Shown: one piece after another, positions 13,091 through 25,491 of the stretch
Layout: each line of letters starts with the position of its first letter
Position numbering within the stretch: the first letter of the stretch is position 1
NCBI GenBank assembly: GCA_950295325.1
Contig: OX485809.1
Span: forward strand, 28,770,001-28,830,000
Length of the DNA stretch: 60,000 nt
Source of the DNA: Polytrichum commune
Taxonomy: Eukaryota > Streptophyta > Polytrichopsida > Polytrichales > Polytrichaceae
Direction of reading: 5' to 3'
The notes under the pieces: model-generated
Databases searched by the model: none
Seen by the model: the letters and a program-made list of their open reading frames with translations, nothing else
Told to the model about the DNA's origin: nothing
Translations under genes and position numbers: made by a program

Positions 13091-14302
13091 GTAACTCTTT
13101 CAAATCAAATTGAGCTGGATTTCACCTATTCCCAAAAACAAGCAATTGTTTGGAGCTTATCACTTCGAAGTTACATGCTTTGCTCTCTATCTGTTACCTC
13201 TATAAGTGCTAAAATTCCATATGTGTTAACATTTTTCCTACTCCCTTCTTGGGGAGACTACAAAAACGTTAAGTGTTACCTGAAATGTCTACTCCCCTCT
13301 TTGCACATTTGCCCTCTATATTTGTTAACTTACTATTATACTATATAATACCATAAAATATAACATATCATATAGAAATTCAAATAAATCCCCACTTAGA
13401 AATGATGGTGTCCAAGATATAGATTGCAAGTTCCTCTCAAGTTTTGTCAACTCAATCTACCCCTACTTGCTTGAACCACAATGTACCAATGCTCAAATTC
13501 TTGATAATGTAGCTTCTGAATTTCATATTTGTAGGTCGAATTGCATTACCATCAAAAAGCTTTTGAAAAGACAATTCCAATGGTAGTAGTTTTTTTGTAT
13601 TCCAACATCTAATAAGTAAGTTATGCTCATTTGAAAGTTTGCCTTCCAAGTTTCATGTTGCGGCCGCTAGTTTTGTATATGGAATATTGAGGGTGCAAGT
13701 GGACATGAACACTAACAATGAACTTTAGGATGACACTAAACCTCTTACATATGAACATGTAGCCCCTAACTTATGTGTTACAAGGATGTACAATCTTCTC
13801 TTCAAGTGTTACGTTATTATCTTAAGCATAGGTCTACTGATGTTATGCATTTGTGTTAAGAAACTAGAAATTTTGAGAAAGAGATTGATCTCCTCTATAT
13901 GAATCAACTCCAGCGTACCTCTATAAGCGCCTTCTTCTATCATAGAGGAGTGGAAATGGAAGAGTGAAATTCCTCACTTGTATTTTGAAACTACATTTAA
14001 TGTTACAATAGTAATTTACTTGTGTTACATGTATAATTGTTATCTACTTGTTCATTAAACTATGTATAAGTTAAAGTATTAACATTGTATACTAGAGGCG
14101 CCTATAGTAGAGGACCCCATCGGCAATCTATAGGGTACCAAAATTTTGATCAAGTTGGGACTGAATTCCAAACAAGCTAGGACTAAATTTCGATCAAACC
14201 AGAACCAATAGTGCCATGGCACATGTCCTAGCTTTGGATGTTAAAGTGAGGAGGAATGAGTAGTTAAAATGAGCAATTATGACAAACTTTCAGACCTTGT
14301 AC
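13091..14302. other. intergenic, no gene seen
   Basis: AT-rich spacer downstream of the carrier gene. Open frames here are short with no recognisable domains. Confidence 0.45.
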
Positions 14303-14545
14303 AGCCGCTAGCCCACGGACTTTTTGGGCTAGCGGCTAACCTAATAGCTAATAGTTATGGCTGAAAATGGTTCTCGAAAAAAATGGGCTAGCCCAGCTAT
14401 GGCTAGATCGCGGCTTGAAAAATTATGGGCTAGCCTAGCTATGGCTAGATCGAGGCCTCAAAAAATATGGGCTAGTCCAGCTATGGCTAGATCGAGGCCT
14501 CAGATAATATGGGCTAGCCCAGCTAGTTATTAGCTAGCTAAAGAT
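14303..14545. repeat. 42-bp tandem repeat, block 1
   Basis: About four imperfect copies of a 42-bp unit containing ATGGGCTAGCC, AGCTATGGCTAGATCGAG and GCCTCAAAAAAT. The block is preceded by a small hairpin at about 14304-14335 (CCGCTAGCCC ... GGGCTAGCGG). The unit recurs in the same orientation at 15047-15290. Confidence 0.85.
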
Positions 14546-14767
14546 AAGTCATGTAACTAAATTGGCTCAAGCTAAGGCCCAACCATGTCATCCCTACCAC
14601 TACCATAAATTTTTTAGGGTTGAGATCATCTGTCCATATCCAAGTGCATCCAAGTGCAACCGGTTACATGTTTACATCTTTTGATATGTCTTTACTCAAA
14701 GTGGGCTATATTCTCTACATTCCTCTAAAAAGATGGGTCGTTCTCTTGAGGATTTGCAGAGGCATCA

Positions 14768-14959
14768 ATGATGTTTAAGTTGAACAAACATCTAATGCCA
14801 TACAATCCTGAAAAGTTGATCTTGTTGGATAATTCCGATTGGAAGAATCACATTCCCAAACGCCCTATTTTCGATGAGGAGTTGCAGATAGAGGATGATG
14901 AAAATTTGTTGGTAGAGAATGATGAGCAACATGTTTTAGATATTGATGACAATGAGTGA
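14768..14959 (+). pseudogene. acidic C-terminal protein remnant between repeat blocks
   Basis: A 63-codon open frame starting MMFKLNKHLMPYNPEKLILL and ending in a very acidic run (EDDENLLVENDEQHVLDIDD). It sits between the two 42-bp repeat blocks. An acidic tail of this kind ends some plant hAT transposases, so it may be the last part of a transposase, but no catalytic or dimerisation motif is visible. It could also be chance. I do not recognise the family. Confidence 0.3.
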
Positions 14960-15046
14960 TTTTGACTGATATGAAATATAATTGTATTGATGAGACAATG
15001 TCTCCTTGAATTCATTATATGAGCTACATGAATTAATTTATTAGGT

Positions 15047-15290
15047 AAGCTAGTCCAGCTATATGGCTAAAAACGGTACCCGAAAAAAATGGGCTAGCCC
15101 AGCTATGGCTGGATCGAGGCCTCAAAAAATATGGGCTAGCCTAGCTATGGCTAGATCGAGGCCTTAGAAAATATGGGCTAGCCTAGCTATGGCTAGATTG
15201 AGGCCTCAAAAAATATGGGCTAGCCTAGCTATGGCAAGATTAAGGCCTCAAAAATATGGGCTAGCCCAACTAGCTAATGGGCTATAAAAG
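15047..15290. repeat. 42-bp tandem repeat, block 2
   Basis: About four to five copies of the same 42-bp unit as at 14303-14545, in the same orientation, differing at a few positions per copy (for example GATCGAGGCCT, GATTGAGGCCT, GATTAAGGCCT). The block ends near GCTAGCCCAACTAGCTAA. Confidence 0.85.
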
Positions 15291-16241
15291 GTGTGCAAAC
15301 TTTAGACATTGGTAATATGTTCGGACCAACTGTTGGCTTCAAAATTCATAGTAATTCAATTATAGGAATGAAATTACCAAAAAATTTGCAATCCTCCTCA
15401 TGGGAAAATTTCGACACATAATCTCTTAAGCGATCGGTTATGGACACCTCTACTCTAGAGAGCAGACAACATGGCTCAAGGCTGCGTGGAATTACAAAAT
15501 TATGAAGCTATATATTGATTTGCTGTCACTGTATTTGCAACATGCCTATATATAAGAAAACACCAGGTCTATCTACTACCACCAATCAAGGAGTAATAAA
15601 CAAGGGATTGGCAACTATGATCAGGGAGAACCGGCAGTTACTTACAGATGAACTGGTTGAGTTTGAGAAATAACCGGTTGAGGTTCAAGTCTGCAGGAAA
15701 ATTACCGATCATTTTAGAGGAATATATGGAATATACCCCAATTTCATAAAGGAAAACCAAAAGATGTCAACATGTAACCGATTATCTTATGCCCAAAAAT
15801 CTCCCCGATCACTGATTGGCAAGACAAGCTTACATTAATAACGTAAATTTGTATCACACCAATAATGTGATGATGTCAGCCCATGGCCCACAACAAGGGG
15901 CTCCTCATGGGGACAATGCGAATTAAACTCACCATAAGGTGTAGGTGTTGTTGATCAGCTGCAATCCAGTTGATAGTTATGTTATATAAATCTTCACACT
16001 CCACATAATATTATTTAGTTGTTATCAACCGTTTCATTGTAATAATATCCATATATTGTTTCACTTGAGTTTTTCAACTAGAATCTTATAGTGCAGTGTT
16101 TTGCTCCGAGAACACATAGAGTATAATTTCGAATAGAATATAGCTTATTCCCGGTCCCACCTGACATACAATCTCAATTGAATAATGTTATGCACTTAGG
16201 ATGGTTATAGAAGCTCGGAAAAAGGCAAGCCGACCCAAAAG
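15291..16241. repeat. LTR-like or dispersed repeat region
   Basis: No gene. A stretch of about 215 bases (15615-15830; blocks GGGAGAACCGGCAGTTA, GAGTTTGAGAAATAACCGGT, GCAGGAAAATTACCGATC, GATGTCAACATGTAACCG) recurs at about 57172-57390, so it belongs to a dispersed element. TATA-like sequences near 15550 and 15985 and the general look suggest an LTR fragment, but no primer-binding site or retroviral protein was found. Confidence 0.5.
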
Positions 16242-16795
16242 CGGAGTGAGGGAATTATCAGATTCGAGTGTACCTCTCATTCATCAACATAAAATCCTTT
16301 AAATGTCATGCAACCCAGAGGTTACTTATTTAGTTAATTTGACACTGGATTTAGCTTCAAAGACCCCAAATTACACTCTAAATTTTGTAATATCAACTTC
16401 CTTAATGTTACTCCTTTTCTTCTATCCTGAATCCCTAGGTAACAGATGTTCTCAGTTTAAATTTCACTCCGTATAGTCATGTTTCCCTCCCATATATCAC
16501 GGATTTTGACATTAAAGTGAATCACCAAACAATTCAAACCACACGCTCGCACGCATCACATTGTCATCATTCTAATTATTGTCATTACTACAATGTTGAC
16601 TATGTGTTATTCCATGATGTGACATGCTACACTAATTCTCTTTTATCATGTGCACTTCGGTTGCCACAAGCATGATATTACAAAGTTTAGAGTGTACTTT
16701 ACTTAAGATGAATTGGCAACAAACCTATAGGAGGTCAAGTTTTTATGTTGGATGGTTGAGAGGTACGGTCGAGTGTGACGGTTCCCTCTCTCCCC
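16242..16795. mobile_element. short TIR element, GGAGAGAGG family, copy 2
   Basis: Left end GGAGTGAGGGAATTATCAGA running into GTGTACCTCTCATTCATC. The right end, at about 16745-16795, is its reverse complement (GTTGGATGGTTGAGAGGTAC ... CCCTCTCTCCC). About 554 bp with AT-rich interior and no coding capacity. Confidence 0.6.
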
Positions 16796-17080
16796 CAGCA
16801 GCAAACACTGCTTGAAATTGGGGACTGGAGATGCAGCATTTATTTTTATCCTTCCTTCCACATCATTTCTGAAACAACACAGAAACAGAGTTATGATTTC
16901 TATGTTGCAGATTACAATGTGCTTCAGGTTACTAGGTAGCGGATTACATTCCACGTTTACAAAAGCAATGGCACTCCTTTCCTTTCTTCCATCCAGGCAG
17001 TGTAGGTACTATTAAAAAATTCAGGAGTCCCATGACTTTATTCATGTTAATGAGTCCTGGATCACAGAAGTGATGGCCCA

Positions 17081-19210
17081 GGAGGCACCTTCTGATGGTA
17101 GAAGCAATTTACTTTGTAGATTATACTGCTTCTCGCAGCAGTAATCAGTGGGACAGACATGACCAAACCACGGTCAACACGAAGACTGGTACTCACCAAA
17201 TTGATAGAGATGTCAGCACCAATCATGTGCAGTGTCATTGCAATTGAGTTTGATGTAAAAAGCTTGGAATTGTAAGTTTGAAGAAAATGACCTGGTGTGC
17301 ACATCATCAAAAATCACAAAAACGAAACCTTATCCACTTTACAGCCAAGCCATAAGGTACAAGGACCTGCATCACCAGCTCTGGAGAAAGCAGGACGCTA
17401 CTTCCTCCTGCTCAAAAATATCAAGGAAGATCACGCCATGAATATATTTCAGGTCACCAAAAAAGGCCATCATGTTCTTTGTGAGTGCCAACATATGGAC
17501 AAGGTAATTTATACTCCATTCACTATAAACTACATAGTGGAGCCCTGTCGCAAGCTGTTGTAGACGCCCAACCTACTAAGCCACAGTAGCATCAAGTAGG
17601 TATGACATGTCCACCACTGGACACAGTGGTCGAGCCATGGCATGGTCATCAAATTATTAGTCAAAATGCGTCTCCTTGTCTCCAATCAAGAAAAAACACG
17701 TTCATAAAATTCTTTGACATGACGATTACTATTAAGGAGATCTCTCTACAACCTTCACTTCTGTAACGTAGAACAAAGAGCAAAAGTTACAAATATCATG
17801 ACAACAAGGCCTCTTTGTATTGCAATCAAAGCCCAATGGACACGGAATGATGTCCTAAGTCCTGCATAAAAATGGTAATCCCACACTCGTACCAAATACT
17901 AACTCCAAATCGTAATCCACACTAATCGCGATAAGGAATGTAGTCTTTGCCAACTATTGTGACTCCAATAGATAGGAACAAGGGAATGTGGCTTTGCCAC
18001 GAGAAGCTCTATCCTAAAATGACATTTTAAAAGCAAGTATTTTTAAATATTAGCTCTTTTCATATTAGGTTGGAATTTTCACTAAGCTTCCTCTGAGCTT
18101 CCACTGAGCTTCATCAAACCTTATCCATTAAGTTCTGACATGCATTACCCGGGCCATGTCACCACTCGAAGACAGTCTCCACAATGCCTCTATCGCATGA
18201 TATGGGACGAAGCCAACAAAGTAGATACTCAATAAGCATGACTTACATACATGAACATGCTCTTACTTTTCACATAAAATACTCAAGGCCAACAAACACA
18301 CTTTCCCTAGTTTTGATTATCGTGATCGTTGTTGTTCATGAAGTATCTCCCAGGTGCTATCATCCTGCAGAAGGCTGAGTAGTGTGTTCATGTTGACTAG
18401 AGTAGTAATTACGGAGGATATCTGAGTGAAGGGTGCTAGCAACGGGGAGATTTAGTGTGACTGGACATGCAATTATCCTAAGCCCACAGTGGTCAGAATG
18501 CATGTTTCGGCACCACAGTACTAGTATTATGAGCAGCTTCACCCTTGGAAACAAGTAGGGTTGGGTATAGCATAACTTACCGACATACTACACTCCCCCC
18601 AGCAGTGTTTCTACGCTTCTTCCACTTGCAGGAACACTTGCAGTGTTTCTACGCTTGACTGGTGTAGTTTGGAACCTGTTGCAAATGCCCTCGACTAGAT
18701 CAGGCCATATTTATGAGTACAATCCTGCAAGCCACCCTCACAATGCCTTCCAACACCAAGGTTTATGATTAAGCTTTAATCTCTCATGCACTAGTAAGTA
18801 TGGCAAGAGCAGTGCTTTAGCAATCTCCCAAATGTATGTCATAGTGGGTTTATGTTCATCATGGCAGAATACCTTTGACCGAACACAAAATTTCTTCTGA
18901 TGAAGTCCAACTTAAGTGCACATGATTGTCTGCAGTCTCTAAAAATCTAGAAAATATTGTCAATGCTTGGACCCTAAAGACGACAATTTGCAATCAAAGA
19001 TAAGGTGAAACCTGAACCATACACTCACAAACAAGGGAATCTCCACCTTCCTTTGGGCTTGGCAGCAAAATGTTTCCTGTCCAATCTCTCCAACAAATTC
19101 AACAGAAACGGGCATCTTCTCTCTCTGATAAATCCGCTCCACATTTAAGGCGTCTTGCCTGAAGCCCACCTTCATCTTCTCCCCACTTTCAGCTGTTAAT
19201 GTTTCCCATT
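17081..19210 (-). CDS. possible exons of an unrecognised minus-strand gene
   Basis: Three exon-like pieces. At about 19014-19195, after an AACAG acceptor, a frame includes KMKVGFRQDALNVERIYQRE and PVSVEFVGEIGQETFCC and stops being used at a strong donor (TTT/GTGAGT). At about 17190-17289, after CACACCAG, a frame reads HFLQTYNSKLFTSNSIAM then TLHMIGADISINL, ending at donor TTG/GTGAGT. At about 17081-17110, after an ACCATCAG acceptor, KVPPGPSLL precedes a TGA. The last two join in phase. A further open stretch (GLFGDLKYIHGVIFLDIFEQ) lies near 17400-17490. I do not recognise the protein and found no start exon. The pieces may also be chance. Confidence 0.3.
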
Positions 19211-22200
19211 ACTAGGAAGTATTTCTCAAGTGCACGTTCCAGCAGAAGTCGAAAACACAGTGACAAGATTGCAAATGAACAAAGAATAACAGACTAGTAC
19301 CGAGGACAAGGAGTCCAACTTATTTCTGAACCTCCAAGGAACTGTTCATCATTGTAAGCTGGACGTTGTGAAAACACAATCATTCAAGGCAGGGAAGTGT
19401 CTTAAGTTGTTTATACGGGGGACACACAAATCCTCATGCCTAGCCATCCCTACGTCAAATGTGACATCCCCATTCGCAAAACTACAAGGCAAGGCATAAG
19501 TACATACTGAGAGCTTGAGAGGAGTGATTCCTGGGATGGAGCAGATATAATGGAATGAGAAATAAGAGGCGAGTAAGATAAGAGGAGCTCAATCCCAATA
19601 TGTACTTTGAGAACCCTGAGAGATTTTTGATTAACCACAAAAATTAAAATGCCACATCCTCGAAAATTTTGCGCTTTCCATCAGCAGCAAGCTTACAAGA
19701 TTCTCCAAAACCTGGTGCCACGGCTAATCCTACTTCCTCCATGGTCCGTGAAGTCTCTGCCTAAACCTCTCAGGCTCCAACAAAACACCGGAATCCTCTT
19801 CGGCTTTCTAATCCTTCTTCAGGAACTCGCTCTTCTGCAGTTATCAATATCAGATACTAGAAGAAATGTTACCACAGGAAACAGCTGCACAAACCAGAGC
19901 AATCATCAGCAATACAAGTCTTGGTCATTGGCATCACCACTCAGCATACGTCGTTAGTTGCACACCATAATCATATTCTAGGGTAAAGCTCATTGATTAC
20001 AGTTGATCTGCAGATGTGAGAGAGGTCAGTATCAATGCTTAAGTGACAGTGGTGAAGAGGAAGCTATTAACTGCCTTTCACACATGTCCATAGCTTGTCA
20101 CAAGAGAGCCTGAAATTACGTAGTCACAGCTAAGCATAGAGGACGCATTTGATGTGTGCGAATGTCAAACGAAAATGGGAATGGAATAAGATGGAGCAAT
20201 AAGGAACGCTACAAAACTTAACAAAAGACGACAGTGGATCTTCAGAACCTAACCCAACAGTGCACAGATGTCACCTGATAAAGTGCATTATAAAACTTGT
20301 CATTTTTAGACCACAGAACTTGAAGTTACATAAGCTATCAGGATATAAGGTGTTTGTGATTTGTGGAAGATTACCAAAACAAGCACCGGAGTTAAAGAAG
20401 ACAACCTTAGAAAACTCAGGCACCACATAAAGCTTGGAATAGGTTTGGCAGACAGATGTATCACAGTGTCTCTCTACCCCTCAACCAGATTGCAAGGCTC
20501 AATCTGTAGGAGAAACTTGCACAAGCACTTCAATCTCTCTAACATACTTGGTTATGTGATGTAAAGGCAGATATAAGTTAAATTCTCAGCTCTATATTTT
20601 TCTAGTCTCCAAGAAAGGTAGCCAATATACTGTCTGGAAGTATCACAAATGAGTACCGGTTCCAGGTTTATCACAACATACTGATAACACAGACATAACT
20701 TTCTAAGCACATAGGGCCAGGTATTCATTAAAAAGCCCCACCATGGAATTTAAAGACAGAACTTCAAGCTGCTGATCAACTCAATGGTACTAACATATCA
20801 GCCTTGGAGTATTAGAGTTCAACAAACTTCAAGACTCTGAAAAATTACTCATCACTCCATTGACCTAATCATGCACGATAATTTTAATTATGAGTATGCA
20901 GCTACACAAATACATAAAAGTGATACTAACATACTGGACGGTTCCAACTTGCTGTATCCAAACCTCAAATTTGGAAGAGAGCCTGCCATAATGGAAACTG
21001 CCAAAAAAATAAGAATAAACTAAAGATTATCACACTCGCCTTGCCATGTAGGAGTGTCCCATTCAAAAGAGAAGAAGAAAGTCCGAATAGGGTAGGTGCC
21101 CAGAACATCTCCCAGAACATCCCAACCATGGAGGGTATGGAGATTATAAACTCGAAGACAAGAACAGTTTCACTGTACCTTGCAACCAGATATCAAGGCA
21201 AAATTACCCATGTGGATTACCTGCATGAAGATTCTCACTCAGGAGACTCTTTCCAAATTCATTTTTTTCCTCTCACCAGCTGGTGCTGTTATCAAGACCG
21301 AACAACCAAGTGTCATCTTTCTTGTACATATGATACTTTTCTCAAATACACCTTGCCATATTCAGATTCTTTTGACTCCTCAGTATCTACCTTCTGAGCT
21401 TATTCACAGACAAGTGGTCACTAACCCAGCTATCAATTTGGAAGCAATCAATTTGTTCGAAGAACTCCTCGAGGGAGACACTACTCTAACCCTAACCAAT
21501 GCCTGCCCTTGCCGGGTCCAAGACAGGTGCGATTGCTCTCACTGGAAGAAACAAATTGTAACAAAGACCTCACCAATCACACTCTATGGCATGCTCTATT
21601 CAACATAATTCCAGGCGCAATGTGATTCAGTGTGCCAAATGAGGAGTATGCATGCTACATCCATAATTTAAAATATTAACTAATGGAATTCAAGCCTTCA
21701 TGATGGCCAACAGGTCAATACATTATGCAGATCCATATAATCAGGTGATACATAACAGCCATTCAACAAACATGACAGCTAACCAATGTCCAGAACATTT
21801 CCTAAGAATCAGTTCACATTCCTCCTGTTTCAAAGGGCCCTTCTTATGCACTCAAAACTGAGCAGCCAAACTAGAGGTAACCCTGAGCTCCATATCTAAA
21901 AAACAGACAGCTTCTAATCATACATCTAACCATCAACAGTTGAACTCAAGACGAGAGGGATGCCCTGAAGATGAGCCTTGGACGTCACTAAAAGCTGGAT
22001 CACAGAAGCTTCAGTTAGTAGGCTGCAGATCCGAAGCTACTGCACGGACTGTTGTTTCTGACTCACAACTCCTTCTTTGAAGTTAACAAGAAGGTTCTTG
22101 GTAAAGCAAGAAAAAACCCACAGAAACTGTCACAATCGGTTCCTCACTTTGGACCTACATTAGATCCCACGATGTCCCAAGAAGGCCTGCATCAGCCAGA

Positions 22201-23002
22201 TTGTCACGAACTAACCTTGTAAACGGAACAGCTCTCAAATATCTTCCTTAGCTCTAATTGGAGCAGTTTCACCAACAAAAATCCTGAGATTCAAGGCTGA
22301 GTAACTACTATACCTTCAATGGATTAAAAAAATGTTTTACATTATGGCCAGCAAGCAGCACTAATTTACATTCAGAGACTGAATCCAAAGCCTAAAAGCA
22401 CCAAGGTAGGCTACAGAAAAGCACATCTGCAATCATATTATTTTTTCAACCACAACTTTCGAATCTACTCGACGTTATTCTTCTATGGAATGATGAACTA
22501 GAAATTCAGACGTTTACTTAATGGCCCATTCCAACAAAAGAGAGTTGATGAAGCACCCGTACTTGCATTCATAAAAGCTTTATGTTACATTCCACTGAAG
22601 TCTACTGAGGGTTGCCGACCAAGCAGGAAAACAAGTTGTTATCCCCCACTCGAGTTGTGTACCCTTCTCTTCAATGTTGATAGCAATGGTGATATATAGT
22701 ACAAGAATGAGTCTACTTGCTCTATTCTTACCCCATCCTGGCATCAACTGCATCCACCAGCACCTCTGGAATCCATCCTCCCTTGCAGTCGTGTGCCCAT
22801 TTCAGTATCACAGGTTGACCAGCCAGATAAGAGTAGACTGCGCGATCAACCCAGAACGCCTGCTAAAATAAGCATTATGTGGAACTGCCTGCTGTAGCAG
22901 TAGCTAATAGCCAACCCAACTCTTATCCACTTCTCTATCTAGTCCCTCACGCCGGCTTCCAAAGTGAAGACCACCAACATGTCACTTTCTGGTGTCAGAA
23001 TT
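19211..23002. other. long non-coding stretch downstream of EIN3
   Basis: About 3.8 kb with no convincing gene. The part next to 23002 should be the 3' UTR of the EIN3 gene on the minus strand. Several open frames of 60-140 codons occur on both strands (for example plus-strand 21041-21608) but overlap each other in different frames and show no domain. The stretch could carry 5' exons or introns of the putative gene at 17081-19210. Confidence 0.4.
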
Positions 23003-25003
23003 CTAAGCACCGAAGTACCATATCAGGTCCTCATCCAAGTCTATGGGAGGCCCCAATGGCACTGGAGCCTCCATTCCTATATCAAAAGGGGTGCCGAAAT
23101 TATACTCTGCCGGTAGCTCAACACCATGTTGCTCGAATGTGTGTTCGAATGCATTCCCTTCCTTCTGCATATTACTAAAATTATCAACTCCATTCCCAGA
23201 TGCCCCGAACCCATGCCCAAATAAGTTTTCATCGGAAACAAGGTCAGATGTCTCCATTGGCCGATGGTGATGATGATTGTCCATCGCACTATCCAGACCT
23301 AAATGGCCCCCTCCAAGCTCCTGTGCTGGTCCGCTGATGCTTGCAACTCCCATCCGGTTCTCCATTGGCTGTAACCCACTAGACCCATATATCCCTGCAA
23401 ACAAGTCATGAAGCAGATGATGACTTTCATTACCTCCTTGCGTGCTGTGCACAGGGGTTACGCTTTGGAGATGGCCAGGGAGAGGGAGGGGAGTATAAGC
23501 TGCCATTCCTTGGATCACATTGGCGTGACTGCTGGCGATTCCATCCGACGGGAAAAGACTGTTCCCACCCAGAGCCTGCAACTGATCGTTGCTTTGTGCC
23601 ATACTTCCAGACATCGGTCGACTCATTGTAGATCCTTGAATCTCCGACCTCATCGTGCATGTCTCCACATGCATGTCGCGCAATTCTCGTCCATCGAAAG
23701 CATTGCGCCATTCGCTGTGTTTGCATTTCTTATAACGGCACATAAAAATCGTCTGCTCTGCAACTGCGCCCCCTGAAGACCGCTTCTTTCTCCCACTTTC
23801 CATCGTATCTCCGTCCTGTATCCTCAGCGAGAAATCTGAGTCGAGTGTGTCCGCATCCCTCTCTGCTCCGCCCTTCATTAGAGCAGAGAAGTCGGGTCTA
23901 CTGGCATTAGGGGCTTCATGGTCGTCAGCATCCACATTCTCAGCTTCGTCGCTTCCGGAATTCCCCTGTTGGAGATCAATACCTAGTCCATCCACATCAA
24001 ACTCGCTTGCACTGTTCACTGCCAGGCTCCCAGAACTGTGCCCTCCGGGCGTCCCGGCCGCATTCATGCCCTTCTGTGGCCAAGCGAGCCCTTCCTCTTG
24101 GTTCAGAACGGACAGCCATGTCGCGCTCTCCTTCGCAGTCATCTTGTCTTGTAAACATTTGGACTGCTGGACCAACTTTCTAACCTTGGCAATGTCTGGC
24201 GACATGTGCTTGATTACAGCCGTCAACACCCCCACCTTCCATGCCTTCTTCAGATCATGGGGTTTCTTGTAAGGAGGGGGACCTTGGCCCTTGGGCAATC
24301 CCAGCTGCGGCCACCATTCCTCGTTCCCCGAGGGCCACCAGGGAGGCGGCAGGCCCTTCTCCAGAGGGTACCGCCGCTGCGGAGGGTCGCAATGTTGCAT
24401 GAGCGCAGACAGCAGCGACCCTAATGTGGTGTCTTGCAGCTCCTGCAGAGTGTGCGGGGTAGGGGCAGAGCTCACATTACCTATCGGTTTTCCCGGCAGC
24501 TCGTGATCTGCCTGGTACTTGGCTATGGCTGCCGGGCCGTTTCGATCAAACCTCACTTTCTCCTTCCACCACGCCCGGATGTTATCAGATGCCCCACTCA
24601 CAGGCTTCCCTTTCTCCGGGATGATCCCATACACAAACCCCTGCGCCTTGCACACCTCCACCATCTTCAACATGTACTTCAAGATCCCATCCTGCGCCCG
24701 TGACATCTTCTTCCGCCGCGCCTGCTCCTGCGACTGCTTATGTAGGCGCGGCCTCTCCACGCCAAACTCCTTGGGGCGTTGCCCCTCCTTCATGCGCTTC
24801 AAGCGCAGACGGTCCCTCCACATGCGCTTCTCCAGCTCATCCACATCGATCTCCTCCTCACTCAACTCCTCCTCGTCCTCCTGCATCATCACGCCTTCCT
24901 CTGCCTCCTCCGCCTCCTCCATGAACTCCCCCATGTCCATGTTCGCCCCGGACTCCATATCCTCACTCCGCTCCATGGGACCACCCCCCTCGTGGCCCAT
25001 CAT
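23003..25003 (-). CDS. EIN3: EIN3/EIL ethylene-response transcription factor
   Basis: Intronless 666-aa member of the EIN3/EIL family, the nuclear DNA-binding proteins at the end of the ethylene pathway; in flowering plants they are controlled by EBF1/2 F-box degradation and by EIN2. An acidic N-terminal region (residues about 16-55) leads into [20 protein letters not shown]. The conserved DNA-binding core runs to about residue 310 and contains [95 protein letters not shown] and [17 protein letters not shown]. The C-terminal half is Gln/Met/Gly/Ser-rich and weakly conserved, with a histidine run (HHHHH) near its end. Length is close to Arabidopsis EIN3 (628 aa). Two adjacent Met codons open the frame; the first was chosen. 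Confidence 0.96.
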   Translation of the reverse strand: MMGHEGGGPMERSEDMESGANMDMGEFMEEAEEAEEGVMMQEDEEELSEEEIDVDELEKRMWRDRLRLKRMKEGQRPKEFGVERPRLHKQSQEQARRKKMSRAQDGILKYMLKMVEVCKAQGFVYGIIPEKGKPVSGASDNIRAWWKEKVRFDRNGPAAIAKYQADHELPGKPIGNVSSAPTPHTLQELQDTTLGSLLSALMQHCDPPQRRYPLEKGLPPPWWPSGNEEWWPQLGLPKGQGPPPYKKPHDLKKAWKVGVLTAVIKHMSPDIAKVRKLVQQSKCLQDKMTAKESATWLSVLNQEEGLAWPQKGMNAAGTPGGHSSGSLAVNSASEFDVDGLGIDLQQGNSGSDEAENVDADDHEAPNASRPDFSALMKGGAERDADTLDSDFSLRIQDGDTMESGRKKRSSGGAVAEQTIFMCRYKKCKHSEWRNAFDGRELRDMHVETCTMRSEIQGSTMSRPMSGSMAQSNDQLQALGGNSLFPSDGIASSHANVIQGMAAYTPLPLPGHLQSVTPVHSTQGGNESHHLLHDLFAGIYGSSGLQPMENRMGVASISGPAQELGGGHLGLDSAMDNHHHHRPMETSDLVSDENLFGHGFGASGNGVDNFSNMQKEGNAFEHTFEQHGVELPAEYNFGTPFDIGMEAPVPLGPPIDLDEDLIWYFGA

Positions 25004-25491
25004 ACCCCCTCCCTCTCGTCCACAATCTGCGCAGACACTGCCGAAGGCTCAGGCGCGAGTGTTGGCGGAGGATTGATGCGCGCGGAGGGCATTAGGGTTC
25101 GAGGCAGCCTGAAGCGAGCGATGGGAATTGCGAGCGACAGGAAGCCCCGTTCGCTTATACGATGAGCGCTTGGAGGTTCCGGAGCCACGGGAGTGGGAAC
25201 TGGATAAGTCGCTATTAAGGTCCATTCACACCTCTCCGCCACCCTAACACCGTCTGCGCAGGGGTGCTCCAGATATGATGTCTCCCAGAGCACCACTCGT
25301 CATTTCCACATAAAAGCTCAGGCTTACAACTTGCGTTATTCAACAAAGCCACTTTCTTTCAGCCCCCCCCCCCCTCGCTCGCTCGCTCGCTCTGCCGGCC
25401 CGGCCCGGCCCGGCCCGCCCCAGCCCTTCCCTTCCCTTCCCTTCCCTTCTGCTGGCCGATTCTATAAAATGCACCGGCCCACTTAAGTTAA
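25004..25491 (-). promoter_or_regulatory. EIN3 leader/promoter with low-complexity GC tract
   Basis: GC-rich region directly upstream of the EIN3 start on the minus strand, with no coding signal of its own. At 25363-25449 it holds, in plus-strand terms, a run of 12 C, repeated TCGC, repeated CCGGC and repeated CCCTT. On the EIN3-sense strand this is a string of GGG runs two bases apart, a classic G-quadruplex pattern. Whether it lies in the leader or the promoter cannot be told without a transcription start site. Confidence 0.55.

Noticed and set aside
21486-21500. CTAACCCTAACC resembling telomeric repeat
   Set aside because: Barely two units; far too short to be an interstitial telomere tract.
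21041-21608. Two overlapping plus-strand open frames (118 and 142 codons)
   Set aside because: They overlap in different frames, carry no recognisable motif and show no codon pattern favouring one; treated as chance.
24519-25165. Long plus-strand open frames (up to 185 codons) across the EIN3 coding region
   Set aside because: They are antisense shadows of the GC-rich EIN3 exon; their Ser/Pro/Leu-rich translations have no domain, while the minus frame encodes the conserved EIN3 core.
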